Assembly (NCBI GenBank): GCA_963731125.1
Contig: CAVSVP010000033.1
Location: 112,375 to 176,374 of the forward strand
DNA length: 64,000 nucleotides
Reading direction: 5' to 3'
From: CAVSVP01 sp963731125
GTDB taxonomy: Bacteria > Pseudomonadota > Gammaproteobacteria > Competibacterales > Competibacteraceae
The first letter of the stretch is position 1, and every line of letters starts with the position of its first letter. Both the position numbers and the translations under genes were made by a program. This document shows positions 23,547-31,584 of this stretch, one piece after another. Under the pieces are notes generated by a model. The model ran no database searches. It saw nothing but the letters and a program-made list of their open reading frames with translations, and was not told where the DNA came from.

Positions 23547-23942
23547 TCAAAAATCCGGTAGGCTGGGTTGTACGACCCACCGCTCCTGATTCTCGTCATA
23601 GTGCCACTGCTGCTGATAGGTTACCGTTTTCTGCGTTATCGAGTGCTTATCGTAATAATGGATAACCACGGTTTGTCTTGCCTCCAGCGTGTCTTTTGAG
23701 GTAGTGCTGGCTTTGACTTCATAAGCGGTGACCGCAATATTATTCAGGCTTGTCAGATCTGGAGGAAGACCGACGGAGGTTCCAAATCCATTTGCTAGTT
23801 CGAACTCACTCCAGCGGATAGCGCCCTCGTAGGCGTGCAGGGTATTATCTAATTGGTTCAATTTTCCTAGGGTGGCGAGACAGCCGCTTACCAGCAATAC
23901 GCCGGCGGGTAGAATCAGAAAACGGTGGATACAAAGACTCAT
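23547..23942 (-). CDS. Hypothetical lipoprotein
   Basis: The 131-residue product has a lipoprotein signal with Leu-Val-Ser-Gly-Cys (Cys21). The mature part contains strands such as Gln-Thr-Val-Val-Ile-His-Tyr-Tyr-Asp and Lys-Thr-Val-Thr-Tyr-Gln-Gln-Gln-Trp-His-Tyr-Asp. This pattern of alternating residues suggests a small beta-sheet domain. I do not recognise the family. It converges on the KaiC operon with a 40-base gap. Confidence 0.75.
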   Translation of the reverse strand: MSLCIHRFLILPAGVLLVSGCLATLGKLNQLDNTLHAYEGAIRWSEFELANGFGTSVGLPPDLTSLNNIAVTAYEVKASTTSKDTLEARQTVVIHYYDKHSITQKTVTYQQQWHYDENQERWVVQPSLPDF

Positions 23943-24098
23943 CGGCGCTTTTTCTTCCTTTTGCTAACAAAAATATCTTCATGTTACTTCCTGGTATCGC
24001 CGATCATGGCAGAGGCCAGTTTAATGCTTGGCAAAGAGATACAGAACCCGCTTGGCGACGGCGGGTAAAGTGGCCTTAGTCTAACCGTCGGCTTTGAT

Positions 24099-24287
24099 TA
24101 GCGTAACCTGAGTTCGATATATAAGCGTTTGATCGGTTCGGAATAAACTTCAAGTATCAGGTGCTTATGCAGGAAATGTCGGCGGTATGGATACCGTCGT
24201 CAAGCTTGCCGGGATGTATTTACCGCGTTTTCCGGAATAAGCACCTGATACTTGAAGTATTTTATGTCGAACTGAGGTTAGCGTAAA
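24099..24287. repeat. MITE-like palindromic element, about 190 bp
   Basis: The arms pair over two blocks. The inner block is a perfect 22-bp inverted repeat (24147-24168 and 24237-24258, containing CAGGTGCTTAT). The outer block pairs about 18 bases at 24103-24120 with 24266-24284, with a few mismatches. The centre holds a smaller hairpin (GGCGGTAT/ATACCGTC). No frame of note lies inside. This is the structure of a miniature inverted-repeat element, although other copies would have to be found to prove mobility. Confidence 0.6.
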
Positions 24288-24330
24288 GTACCCATACTGG
24301 CGATTCTGTCAACAGAACCTCGCCTGGAAT

Positions 24331-24361
24331 GAAAAAGCCGGTCTTTTCTCAGAGACCGACT
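24331..24361 (-). terminator. Rho-independent terminator of pldA
   Basis: On the minus strand a nine-base-pair stem (AGTCGGTCT/AGACCGGCT) with an eight-base loop is followed directly by TTTTTC. It lies 53 bases past the pldA stop codon, in the right orientation and place. Confidence 0.8.
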
Positions 24362-24413
24362 GCGTTTAGCAGGGAGTACCCAGTGGACTCCATTAGTAGT
24401 GGCGATAGATTGC

Positions 24414-25472
24414 TTATAGCCAGTTGGTGATCAGGAATCCTAGGCCGGCGCGCTGATGCTTGTGATTGTAGTCAATCAAGCTTTCTCCGTAGCCATAGAA
24501 GTATTGAAAATAGCCTTTAACGGGGCCGAACAGCGGAAAGCTCCAGTCTAGTTCCACTGCACCGCGGTTTTCATCGTGGTCGAAATTATTGCGTAGCATT
24601 AGCGCGAAGGTTTGCTGATCGCGCTTATAGAATCCCCACACTTCGCCCCTGCCGATGTAGTCCTCGATATCGGGGTTATCGTCGTCTTCCTTGTCTTCCG
24701 GTAGTCGCCACCAGCCCCGGGTTAGCAATGCCAGGTTGCCCCGCTCGAACAGCGCACCCGCGGTAATGCGGTTCCAGCTTCGCGACAGGGGCTCGGAACG
24801 CCCGTTGGACTGATGGTTAAAGCCCAGCGTAAGGTAGCGGCCCCGCAGGCCCAGGAAAGGAAAATCGGTCGCCACGCCCAGCATCAGTTCAGGTTCATAG
24901 TTGGTCTCTCGAAAGGGAGCCGAAAAGTGAGAGCTGTAGATCTGCCAGAAAGCCAACTGGGTGTAAGCAAACCACAGATCTCCTATGTCGCCGAAGACGC
25001 CTTCCCACAACTTGACCCGCAGGCTGATCTGAAATTTAGCCTCGACCTTATCGTCAATCAGGTCCCGGTCCGAGCCCTGGTACACCTCTTTGTTGAGGGA
25101 ACTGACATAGGTGATGGGTAGAACGTAGTTGGGTTTGTAAGGCGTGATCGCAAAAGAGCTGCGGCGGGCCGCTTTCTCCAATTTCCAGCGACGGTCCAAA
25201 GCCGAAAGCGCCGGGAGTTGCGGTTCCGTCTTTGGTACTTCAGGCTTCGCCAGGGAGGGTTCGGGTACTGGCAGCGGCGGCTCGATTTCGGCTTGGATCT
25301 CCTGGGCCTGGCTATCCTTGGGAACGGTGCGCCCAGCTAACTGATCATAGCAGCGCAGGCGGGCGGCGGCGTCCTCAATAGCAACGCAATCGGTGAGCTG
25401 GTGAGGCGCAGCAGCGTAAGCACTGGTCCAGGCGGTAAACAGCACGAGCGCCAGCAGGCGATAAAATCTCAT
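24414..25472 (-). CDS. pldA: Outer-membrane phospholipase A1
   Basis: The 352-residue protein has a signal peptide cut near Ala20-Ala21, an acidic and Pro-rich linker (about 50-90) and an OMPLA beta-barrel. The catalytic triad is clear: His220 and Ser222 in Asn-His-Gln-Ser-Asn-Gly and Asn234 in Ser-Arg-Ser-Trp-Asn-Arg, at the same spacing as His142, Ser144 and Asn156 of E. coli PldA. The enzyme hydrolyses phospholipids that reach the outer leaflet and needs calcium and dimerisation. The N-terminal extension before the barrel makes it longer than the E. coli protein. A terminator follows. Confidence 0.95.
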   Translation of the reverse strand: MRFYRLLALVLFTAWTSAYAAAPHQLTDCVAIEDAAARLRCYDQLAGRTVPKDSQAQEIQAEIEPPLPVPEPSLAKPEVPKTEPQLPALSALDRRWKLEKAARRSSFAITPYKPNYVLPITYVSSLNKEVYQGSDRDLIDDKVEAKFQISLRVKLWEGVFGDIGDLWFAYTQLAFWQIYSSHFSAPFRETNYEPELMLGVATDFPFLGLRGRYLTLGFNHQSNGRSEPLSRSWNRITAGALFERGNLALLTRGWWRLPEDKEDDDNPDIEDYIGRGEVWGFYKRDQQTFALMLRNNFDHDENRGAVELDWSFPLFGPVKGYFQYFYGYGESLIDYNHKHQRAGLGFLITNWL

Positions 25473-25572
25473 GATACGACCAAGCTAGGGCACGAGTGTT
25501 TAATTTCCCGTGCAGTCATCATAACTCCCTTCTCGAAAGGCGTATTTTTTGAACATACCTTCTATCTTGGAA

Positions 25573-25662
25573 CTGTAAATAAATAACTGTCTGTTTTTTG
25601 TTCGTCGAGACTGCATTTTCAAGCGATCACAGCGGTGTTATCGGTCAGTTAATAATTTACGG
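25573..25662. repeat. Palindromic 90-bp element, left copy
   Basis: The outer end begins CTGTAAATAAATAACTG and the inner end is CAGTTAATAATTTACGG, so the element is an imperfect palindrome of itself. A second copy of nearly the same length lies at 28907-28997, and the two outer ends match each other as inverted repeats over 28 of 30 bases, 21 of them in an unbroken run. It ends about 100 bases upstream of the pldA start. Confidence 0.75.
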
Positions 25663-25851
25663 CTCCATTGAATCCAAACTTTTGATAAAGTTTGTTCGAT
25701 CTCCTCATTGGTTGGCATCGACGTCTTCTTACGCCGCACATGGTCCGCGTTACGCGGCTTCTTCGCTTTGCTCATTCGTCAGCAGACCGTTGTCAGTTTC
25801 GTCCAAAGCCCATTATTCTACATTTTGACGGCTCCATAAATCTCTTAACTT

Positions 25852-25905
25852 CTAACGGATGGGTAGACTTGAACCACCGGCCTCAGCATTATGAGTGCTA
25901 ACCAT
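25852..25905 (-). pseudogene. tRNA-Met-like 3' fragment
   Basis: On the minus strand the sequence carries an anticodon arm with loop CTCATAA (anticodon CAU) and a T arm GGTGG-TTCAAGT-CTACC, as in elongator tRNA-Met. The D arm is missing or merged, and no CCA follows the acceptor-like end. It looks like the 3' part of a tRNA gene cut after the anticodon stem. Such fragments arise at attachment sites of integrating elements. The OppC-OppD frame starts inside it. Confidence 0.4.
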
Positions 25906-27831
25906 AATATCCCGGACACCCATCGGTTGAAAATAGATACCACTGCGATCAAAGGCTGCAGTCTGTGGGCGGATGCCCGAGCTCGACTGCTGCGCAATTG
26001 GGCCGCCGTGACCGGTATGGTGGTTATGGTGGTTATCGTTCTACTGTCCGTGTTTGGCCCGCTGCTTAGCCCACACCCTCTAGACGAGGTCTACTGGGAT
26101 TACATCGGTTCACCTCCCGACTGGGATGCGGGGTTTTTCTTCGGTACCGACAGCAACGGCCGGGATCTGTTCGTCCGCACTTTGGTGGGCGGACGGGTGT
26201 CATTGCTGGTGGGAATGGTCGCCACGCTGGTGGCCCTGGTGATCGGAGTAAGCTACGGGGCGGTGTCCGGTTACGCAGGCGGGCGCACCGACCAGCTTAT
26301 GATGCGCATTGTGGATATACTTTATTCTCTGCCGTTCATGTTCTTTGTGATTCTGCTGATGGTTTACTTCGGGCGCAACATTGTGTTGATCTTCGTGGCT
26401 ATCGGGACCGTAGAGTGGCTGGATATGGCGCGCATCGTTCGCGGTCAGACGCTAAGCCTTAAGCGCCGGGAGTTTATCGAGGCGGCACATGCTTGCGGAG
26501 TGACCAATCATCGGCTCGTGTTCCGCCACATTATCCCAAACTTAGCGGGGCCGGTGGTGGTGTTTATGACCCTACTGGTGCCCAAAGTAATCCTTTTCGA
26601 GTCTTTCCTAAGCTTTCTGGGCCTGGGAGTACAGGAGCCTATGACCAGTTGGGGAGTGCTAATCAGCGAAGGTGCCCGGCAGATGGAGTCGGCCCCCTGG
26701 ATGCTTTTCTTTCCGGCCATCTTTCTGGCAATGACCCTGTTTTCTCTGAACTTTATCGGTGACGGGATTCGCGACGCTCTGGACCTGACCACTGCTGACG
26801 TAAACCGGCGGGCGCCGGCCGTTCGCGCTATGCCGGCAACCCCTCAGCAGGCGATGTTGGCGGTGCATAACCTGGAAGTCTGGTTTAGCACGCCCGACGG
26901 TGAAGTGCGAGCGGTCAACGGTATTTCCCTATCGGTGCAGCCTGGTGAGACCCTGGGGGTGGTGGGAGAGTCCGGTTCCGGCAAGAGCCAATTGTTCCTT
27001 GGCATCATGGGCCTGCTCGCGGCCAATGGCCGTATCCGCGGCAGCGTCAGGTTTCACGGCCAAGAATTATTGGGTCTTAAGGCGAGGGGATTGGATGTTA
27101 TCCGGGGGAGCAAGATGACTATGATCTTTCAAGACCCCATGACTTCTCTGAACCCGTTTCTTAAGGTTGGTACCCAGCTTACCGAGGTGTTGGTTCGCCA
27201 TTGGGGATGGGACAAAGCCCGTGCCCGGGTACGGGCGGTGGAAATGCTGCGCAAGGTGCGCATTCCCGATGCAGAACGGCGACTGGATCAGTACCCCCAC
27301 GAGTTCTCCGGCGGGATGCGCCAGCGGGTAATCATTGCGATGAGCCTGCTTTGTCGGCCGCACCTGCTGATCGCCGACGAGCCCACCACTGCCCTCGATG
27401 TGACGGTACAGGCACAGGTGCTGGACTTGCTTAATACGCTGCAGCGGGAGAGCAATACCGCCGTCGTGTTGATTACTCACGATCTGGGCGTGGTGACAGA
27501 GCTGTGTGACCGGGTGATGGTGCTATATGCCGGTAGCGTCATGGAGACCGGCGTAGTGCGGAACATCTTTTATAATCCGCAGCACCCCTACACGGCGGGA
27601 CTGCTGGCCTCAACCCCGCGGTTGGACGAGCGCTTCCACGACGAGCTGGTGACGATTCCGGGGCAGCCCCCCAACTTGCAACAACTGCCTGCCGTGGGCT
27701 GCCCTTTTGCTCACCGCTGTCGCTATGGGTTTGACCGTTGCCGCGTCGAAACTCCGGTACTGCGGAAGATAGGTGATGTTCCGGGGCACTATAAAGCCTG
27801 CCACTTAGACAGCCTTGAGACGGCGCGGTGA
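25891..27831 (+). CDS. Oligopeptide/dipeptide ABC transporter, OppC-OppD fusion
   Basis: The 646-residue protein joins a complete inner-membrane permease of the OppC/DppC type (residues about 20-305, with the EAA-like loop Glu-Ala-Ala-His-Ala-Cys-Gly-Val near 190) to an OppD/DppD ATPase (Walker A GESGSGKS near 359, signature Phe-Ser-Gly-Gly near 472, Walker B near 493, and a Cys-rich C-terminal Opp motif). The family normally works with OppB, OppF and a binding protein; OppA and OppB are absent here. No ribosome site precedes the ATG at 25891, which lies in a tRNA-like sequence, so the true start is uncertain and the 5' part of the operon may have been lost. Confidence 0.85.
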   Translation: MSANHNIPDTHRLKIDTTAIKGCSLWADARARLLRNWAAVTGMVVMVVIVLLSVFGPLLSPHPLDEVYWDYIGSPPDWDAGFFFGTDSNGRDLFVRTLVGGRVSLLVGMVATLVALVIGVSYGAVSGYAGGRTDQLMMRIVDILYSLPFMFFVILLMVYFGRNIVLIFVAIGTVEWLDMARIVRGQTLSLKRREFIEAAHACGVTNHRLVFRHIIPNLAGPVVVFMTLLVPKVILFESFLSFLGLGVQEPMTSWGVLISEGARQMESAPWMLFFPAIFLAMTLFSLNFIGDGIRDALDLTTADVNRRAPAVRAMPATPQQAMLAVHNLEVWFSTPDGEVRAVNGISLSVQPGETLGVVGESGSGKSQLFLGIMGLLAANGRIRGSVRFHGQELLGLKARGLDVIRGSKMTMIFQDPMTSLNPFLKVGTQLTEVLVRHWGWDKARARVRAVEMLRKVRIPDAERRLDQYPHEFSGGMRQRVIIAMSLLCRPHLLIADEPTTALDVTVQAQVLDLLNTLQRESNTAVVLITHDLGVVTELCDRVMVLYAGSVMETGVVRNIFYNPQHPYTAGLLASTPRLDERFHDELVTIPGQPPNLQQLPAVGCPFAHRCRYGFDRCRVETPVLRKIGDVPGHYKACHLDSLETAR

Positions 27832-27893
27832 TGAGTGAATCCATCCTGCTAAACAGCCTTGAGATGGCGCGGTGATGAGTGAACCCATCCTTA
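27806..27893. repeat. 44-bp tandem duplication at the OppD-OppF junction
   Basis: Two 44-base units (27806-27849 and 27850-27893) share the end of the OppD part and the start of oppF, including GGTGATGAGTGAA. The first copy therefore offers a decoy ATG at 27831 that reads only 14 codons before stopping; the second gives the real oppF ATG at 27875. About five mismatches show the duplication is not brand new. Confidence 0.8.
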
Positions 27894-28857
27894 ACGTGGA
27901 CGGTCTGAAGGTCCACTTCCGGTGCCGGGAGAGGGACTAATCTTTAAGAAGAACCGCTGGATCAAGGCGGTGGACGGTGTGAGTTTTCGGATCGTAACGG
28001 GCGAGACCCTGGGGGTGGTGGGGGAATCTGGCTGCGGCAAATCTACCTTGGCAAGGGCAACGCTGCGGCTGCTTCCCATGACCGCAGGCTCGGTAATCTG
28101 GCTGGGTCGCAACCTGGACCAGCTGGATAACAAGACGATGCGAAGCGTACGCAAGGACATGCAGATGATTTTCCAGGACCCGCTAACCTCACTGGACCCA
28201 CGGATGACGGTAGGAGAAATTCTCGCCGAGCCCCTGAAGACTCATTATCTCCAACTAAAAAAAACCGAGCTGCGCAGCCAGGTTCAAGATATGCTAACCC
28301 AGGTGGGACTATCGGCGGAACATTGCAACCGCTATCCCCATGAGTTTTCCGGCGGTCAGTGCCAACGCATTGGTATCGCCCGGGCCATGATCCTGAGCCC
28401 CAGGCTCATCGTCTGCGATGAACCGGTCAGTGGTCTGGACGTATCCATTCAAGCCCAGATCGTTAACCTGTTGATGTGGATTCAAAAAGAACGAGGTGTC
28501 AGCTTACTCGTTATTTCCCATAACTTGAGCGTGGTACGCCATATCAGCCATCGTATTCTGGTGCTATACCTGGGCAAGGTAATGGAAACCGCCGATCGCG
28601 ATCAGCTTTACACCAACCCGCGACATCCCTATACGCAAGCGTTGCTTGCGGCGGTGCCTATTCCTGATCCGGATCGGGAGCGAAGCAGGAGACGCTTAGT
28701 GCTCAAGGAGGATTTGCCCTCGCCGTGGAACCCGCCGTCGGGATGCCTGTTCCGGACTCGCTGTCCGTATGCCACCGAGGTGTGTAGAACAGAGATGCCC
28801 CGTTGGAGAGAGTCGAGGAGGGGCATGAAGTGGCCTGCTATCACTGGCGGGAGATGA
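27875..28857 (+). CDS. OppF-type ATP-binding protein, frameshifted after codon 15
   Basis: The natural start is ATG 27875, reading Met-Ser-Glu-Pro-Ile-Leu-Asn-Val-Asp-Gly-Leu-Lys-Val-His-Phe. There the frame breaks: one C is missing at 27919-27920, so this frame ends at a nearby stop while the next frame continues as Pro-Val-Pro-Gly-Glu-Gly through the whole ATPase. The remainder is intact: Walker A GESGCGKS, Phe-Ser-Gly-Gly signature, Walker B Val-Cys-Asp-Glu-Pro, and the C-terminal Opp motif. A GTG at 27922 could start a shortened protein lacking the first strand. It may be a pseudogene, a recent mutation or a read error. Confidence 0.8.
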
Positions 28858-28906
28858 CACCGGGAGGTATTTAGGTAACTTGCGGTGCGCTTATTTGGCT
28901 TAGTAG

Positions 28907-28997
28907 CCGTCAACTAATAACTGTCCGGTACCGTTGACATTATTACCTGAATAAACAGCGTCAGTGAATCAAAAACCAGACAGTTATTTATTTACAG
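28907..28997. repeat. Palindromic 91-bp element, right copy
   Basis: It runs from CCGTCAACTAATAACTG (28907-28923) to CAGTTATTTATTTACAG (28981-28997) and matches the left copy in length, ends and internal pairing. Together the copies bracket the whole Opp cassette. Its outer edge lies only four bases from the stop codon of the hydrolase gene on the other strand. Confidence 0.75.
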
Positions 28998-29001
28998 CTA
29001 C

Positions 29002-29922
29002 TTAGCTGGTCCGATTAAGCAAATGAGTCAGTATGTCCTGCCAGCGTTGGATAATCAGAAAATGACCGGCATCCTCAACAAAGTGGCTTTGACAGCGGGG
29101 TAGGGCGGCGGCTAAGGTGTGGCCTATTCGTACCGGCACGGTAGTGTCCTGTTCACCATGCCAAAGCTGTACCGGCACAGGAATATCTTGCAGCCTAAAG
29201 CCCCACCGTCTTGCCAATAAAATAATATCCCGAATTGCACCCCGGGTGCCCTGCCGAAAGGCTTCCGCAACGTCTTCCTTGACAAAGGTTTGAATGTCCG
29301 AACGCAAATAAATCGCCTGATCCGGAGCGGGCAAGTGGCTGTTCATGATGCTCAGGTATTTGTCCGGCCAACGCTGGGCGATGGCCAAGAGTCCGGCTGC
29401 TGGTAAGCGCAGGGGCCATTCGCCATATTTCGCCGATGCCAAAAGAAAGCGGTTTAGGAGAGGCATGTTTTGAATCGCCTCAGGGTCGTTGGTGGGACCC
29501 ATCGCGCTGACTAGAACCGCGGTCGTAATGCGCTCGGGAATTTTCCAGGCACAGGCGGCAGCATAAGGCCCGCCGCCGGATATCCCGAGTACTGCAAAGC
29601 GCTCCAAGCTCAGGCTATCGGCGATGGCCTGCACATCATCAGGCCAATCCAGCAGTGTACGACCGTGTTGATAGTCCGATAGCCCATAGCCCGGCCGGTC
29701 AATGCCGATCATACGAATTCCCAAAGACGCCACGATAGATCTGTCCGGGTGGCCTTGCAGGCGCGTTCCGGGCAACCCGTGGCATAACAGTACCGGTTGT
29801 CCGGTGGGATCGCCATAGTCGACATAACCCAACCGTCGGCCGTCGGCGAGCCGCAGGCAGCGACTGGCGGCCGCCAGTCGCGCGGTGGGAGTGTTTAGAA
29901 TATTTCTAGTTGTGTTAAGCAT
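29002..29922 (-). CDS. Alpha/beta hydrolase
   Basis: The 306-residue protein has the full alpha/beta-hydrolase pattern: His-Gly-Leu-Pro-Gly oxyanion loop, Gly-Ile-Ser-Gly-Gly-Gly nucleophile elbow with Ser, Gly-Glu-Gln-Asp-Thr-Thr-Val-Pro for the acid, and Glu-Asp-Ala-Gly-His-Phe for the catalytic His. No signal peptide is evident. It lies 32 bases after the PqiC-like gene and points the same way, so it is likely the last gene of the Mla-like operon. A lipid ester or acyl substrate is a fair guess from that setting but is not shown by the sequence. Confidence 0.85.
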   Translation of the reverse strand: MLNTTRNILNTPTARLAAASRCLRLADGRRLGYVDYGDPTGQPVLLCHGLPGTRLQGHPDRSIVASLGIRMIGIDRPGYGLSDYQHGRTLLDWPDDVQAIADSLSLERFAVLGISGGGPYAAACAWKIPERITTAVLVSAMGPTNDPEAIQNMPLLNRFLLASAKYGEWPLRLPAAGLLAIAQRWPDKYLSIMNSHLPAPDQAIYLRSDIQTFVKEDVAEAFRQGTRGAIRDIILLARRWGFRLQDIPVPVQLWHGEQDTTVPVRIGHTLAAALPRCQSHFVEDAGHFLIIQRWQDILTHLLNRTS

Positions 29923-29954
29923 TATCCGGTTAACGGGAAGATCTAAATTTTCCC

Positions 29955-30566
29955 CTAGCGGGACAGCTTCTCGATAGCATCGGTAATCTCTTGGCTAAGG
30001 CGGCCGAGGGCTCGGCTTTGCGCAGCCACCAGGGCTTCATAATCGCCGCTGACGGCGGGCTCGCTAAAGGTGGAGTCTTGGACAAGTAACACCTTTTCTC
30101 TTTCACCCCGGAAAATGCTCCAGCGCGCTGCCAAAAAAACATCCCCATTCGGCTGGGTATCAAGACGGGTTACCTCTGCCGTTACCTGAAAATCGATCGG
30201 CGTTGTCCGGTCCCAGGGATACAGGGCGACACGTTCCGTGCTCAGCATATAAGACAGATTCTCAGCAAGAATGCGCAAAAAACTATCCTCAAGGGGCTCT
30301 CCCCAACGGTCAAATTCGGCGAGCTCCAGCTTGTTGGCACTCTGCCGTGTGACGATTTGGGGTCTGTCCAGATAGGCCGGCAGGGTGACAGGCCCTACAC
30401 CAAGAGCGATGCCTTGTCCGGTATCTACCGCAGAGGCCGCCGACTCAAGCTCGGGTGCAATGCTTAACGTATAGAATCGCGAAGGCTGCGATTCGGCACA
30501 GCCCGCCAGAATGGTCACTGCAATAAAAAAACCGATAAACGTGAGACGAGACAAAAACCAATGCAT
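29955..30566 (-). CDS. PqiC-like ABC-transport auxiliary lipoprotein
   Basis: The 203-residue protein carries a lipoprotein signal with Ile-Leu-Ala-Gly-Cys (Cys23) and then the ABC-transport-auxiliary pattern: Arg-Phe-Tyr-Thr-Leu near the mature start, Val-Gly-Pro-Val-Thr-Leu-Pro-Ala-Tyr-Leu-Asp-Arg-Pro-Gln-Ile-Val, and a paired Trp-Gly-Glu-Pro-Leu. This is the PqiC/YmbA family, outer-membrane lipoproteins that work with MCE proteins. It follows the MCE gene by 13 bases. It would tie the periplasmic MCE ring or tunnel to the outer membrane. Confidence 0.88.
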   Translation of the reverse strand: MHWFLSRLTFIGFFIAVTILAGCAESQPSRFYTLSIAPELESAASAVDTGQGIALGVGPVTLPAYLDRPQIVTRQSANKLELAEFDRWGEPLEDSFLRILAENLSYMLSTERVALYPWDRTTPIDFQVTAEVTRLDTQPNGDVFLAARWSIFRGEREKVLLVQDSTFSEPAVSGDYEALVAAQSRALGRLSQEITDAIEKLSR

Positions 30567-30579
30567 TGTGGGGTTCTCC

Positions 30580-31584
30580 TTAATACCGTTTGCCGCGCAG
30601 CAGTGCTTCGGGATGCCGCTCGAGATAATCCGCCATTATCCGCAGAGAACGTGCCGCCCCGGCTAATTCATTTAGCACCGTTTGCAGGCGGGACTGCCAG
30701 GGGGAATCTTCGGCTGTTAGAGTTTCCACACCAGCTAACGTGCTTCGTGCCTGCTGCGCAGCGGTGTCTATGGCGTCAGCCGCCTGCAGGATACCAGGAG
30801 TTATCTGTTCCGGGACGCCTTCGTACGTCGCAAGTGTCTTATCAAGCTGGAGCAACGTCCCACGGGCCGTGTCGGAAGTGGCCATCAGGCTTTTGATAAG
30901 CGGGGCAAACTCTTGATCGACTCGATTGATAACCTGCTGCAAGTTTGCTGTCATTTCTTCCAGGTTTTTTAGAATAGCTGGAATTTCCGGTGCATTTACC
31001 GCCCGGTCAATGCCGCTAAGCGCATCAAGGGCTTTGTTGGCCAACTGATCAAAAGGCAGATCTTGGATGCTTTGGCCCAGTTTTTCCATACCTGACTCGA
31101 TGGTAGGCAGTTCTTGATACTGGTTTTTTAGGCCCAACAATTTGATAGGGGTATTAGGATGGAAATCGAGTTCGACGTAAAGCTGGCCCGTTACCAGACT
31201 TTGCAGTTGCAGTTGTGCGCGCAGACCCTGTTGATTAATGAGATATTCGACAATTTCCGAAGTGGAAAGCTCGGTGAATTGGGATTCTCCGCCCACCTGC
31301 CTAAAAGCGCCGCGCGTGATTTCCAAGATGACCGGAATTTCAACATCGGCGGTTTGCGTATTGATCAACAGATTGATACCGACAACCGACCCAATCTTAA
31401 CGCCACGGAAGTTGACAGGAGCGCCTATGTTGAGCCCATAAACGGAACCTCTGAAGAAAGCCGCATATTGCGTCGTTTGACTAAAAAATTTACCGCCGCC
31501 GAAGACCACTACCCCAACGACCGCCAAAGCCACGGCTGCGACGACGAAACCGCCGATAACTGTCGGGTTAGCTTGCTTGCTCAT
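30580..31584 (-). CDS. MCE-domain (MlaD/PqiB-like) substrate-binding protein
   Basis: The 334-residue protein has one N-terminal membrane helix (about 10-32), an MCE domain (about 38-120, with Gly-Leu-Asn-Ile-Gly-Ala-Pro-Val-Asn-Phe-Arg-Gly-Val-Lys-Ile-Gly) and a long helical C-terminal region. MCE proteins form rings that move phospholipids across the periplasm. The ATG at 31584 is chosen because GAGG lies five bases upstream; a GTG two codons earlier is inside that ribosome site. It overlaps the end of the ATPase gene by 17 bases. It is longer than MlaD and has a single MCE domain, unlike PqiB. Confidence 0.9.
   Translation of the reverse strand: MSKQANPTVIGGFVVAAVALAVVGVVVFGGGKFFSQTTQYAAFFRGSVYGLNIGAPVNFRGVKIGSVVGINLLINTQTADVEIPVILEITRGAFRQVGGESQFTELSTSEIVEYLINQQGLRAQLQLQSLVTGQLYVELDFHPNTPIKLLGLKNQYQELPTIESGMEKLGQSIQDLPFDQLANKALDALSGIDRAVNAPEIPAILKNLEEMTANLQQVINRVDQEFAPLIKSLMATSDTARGTLLQLDKTLATYEGVPEQITPGILQAADAIDTAAQQARSTLAGVETLTAEDSPWQSRLQTVLNELAGAARSLRIMADYLERHPEALLRGKRY

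Noticed and set aside
25692..25901. 69-codon plus-strand frame ending in Asp-Leu-Asn-His-Arg-Pro-Gln-His-Tyr-Glu-Cys
   Set aside because: This is the well-known spurious protein made by reading a tRNA gene backwards; it was used as evidence for the tRNA-like fragment instead.
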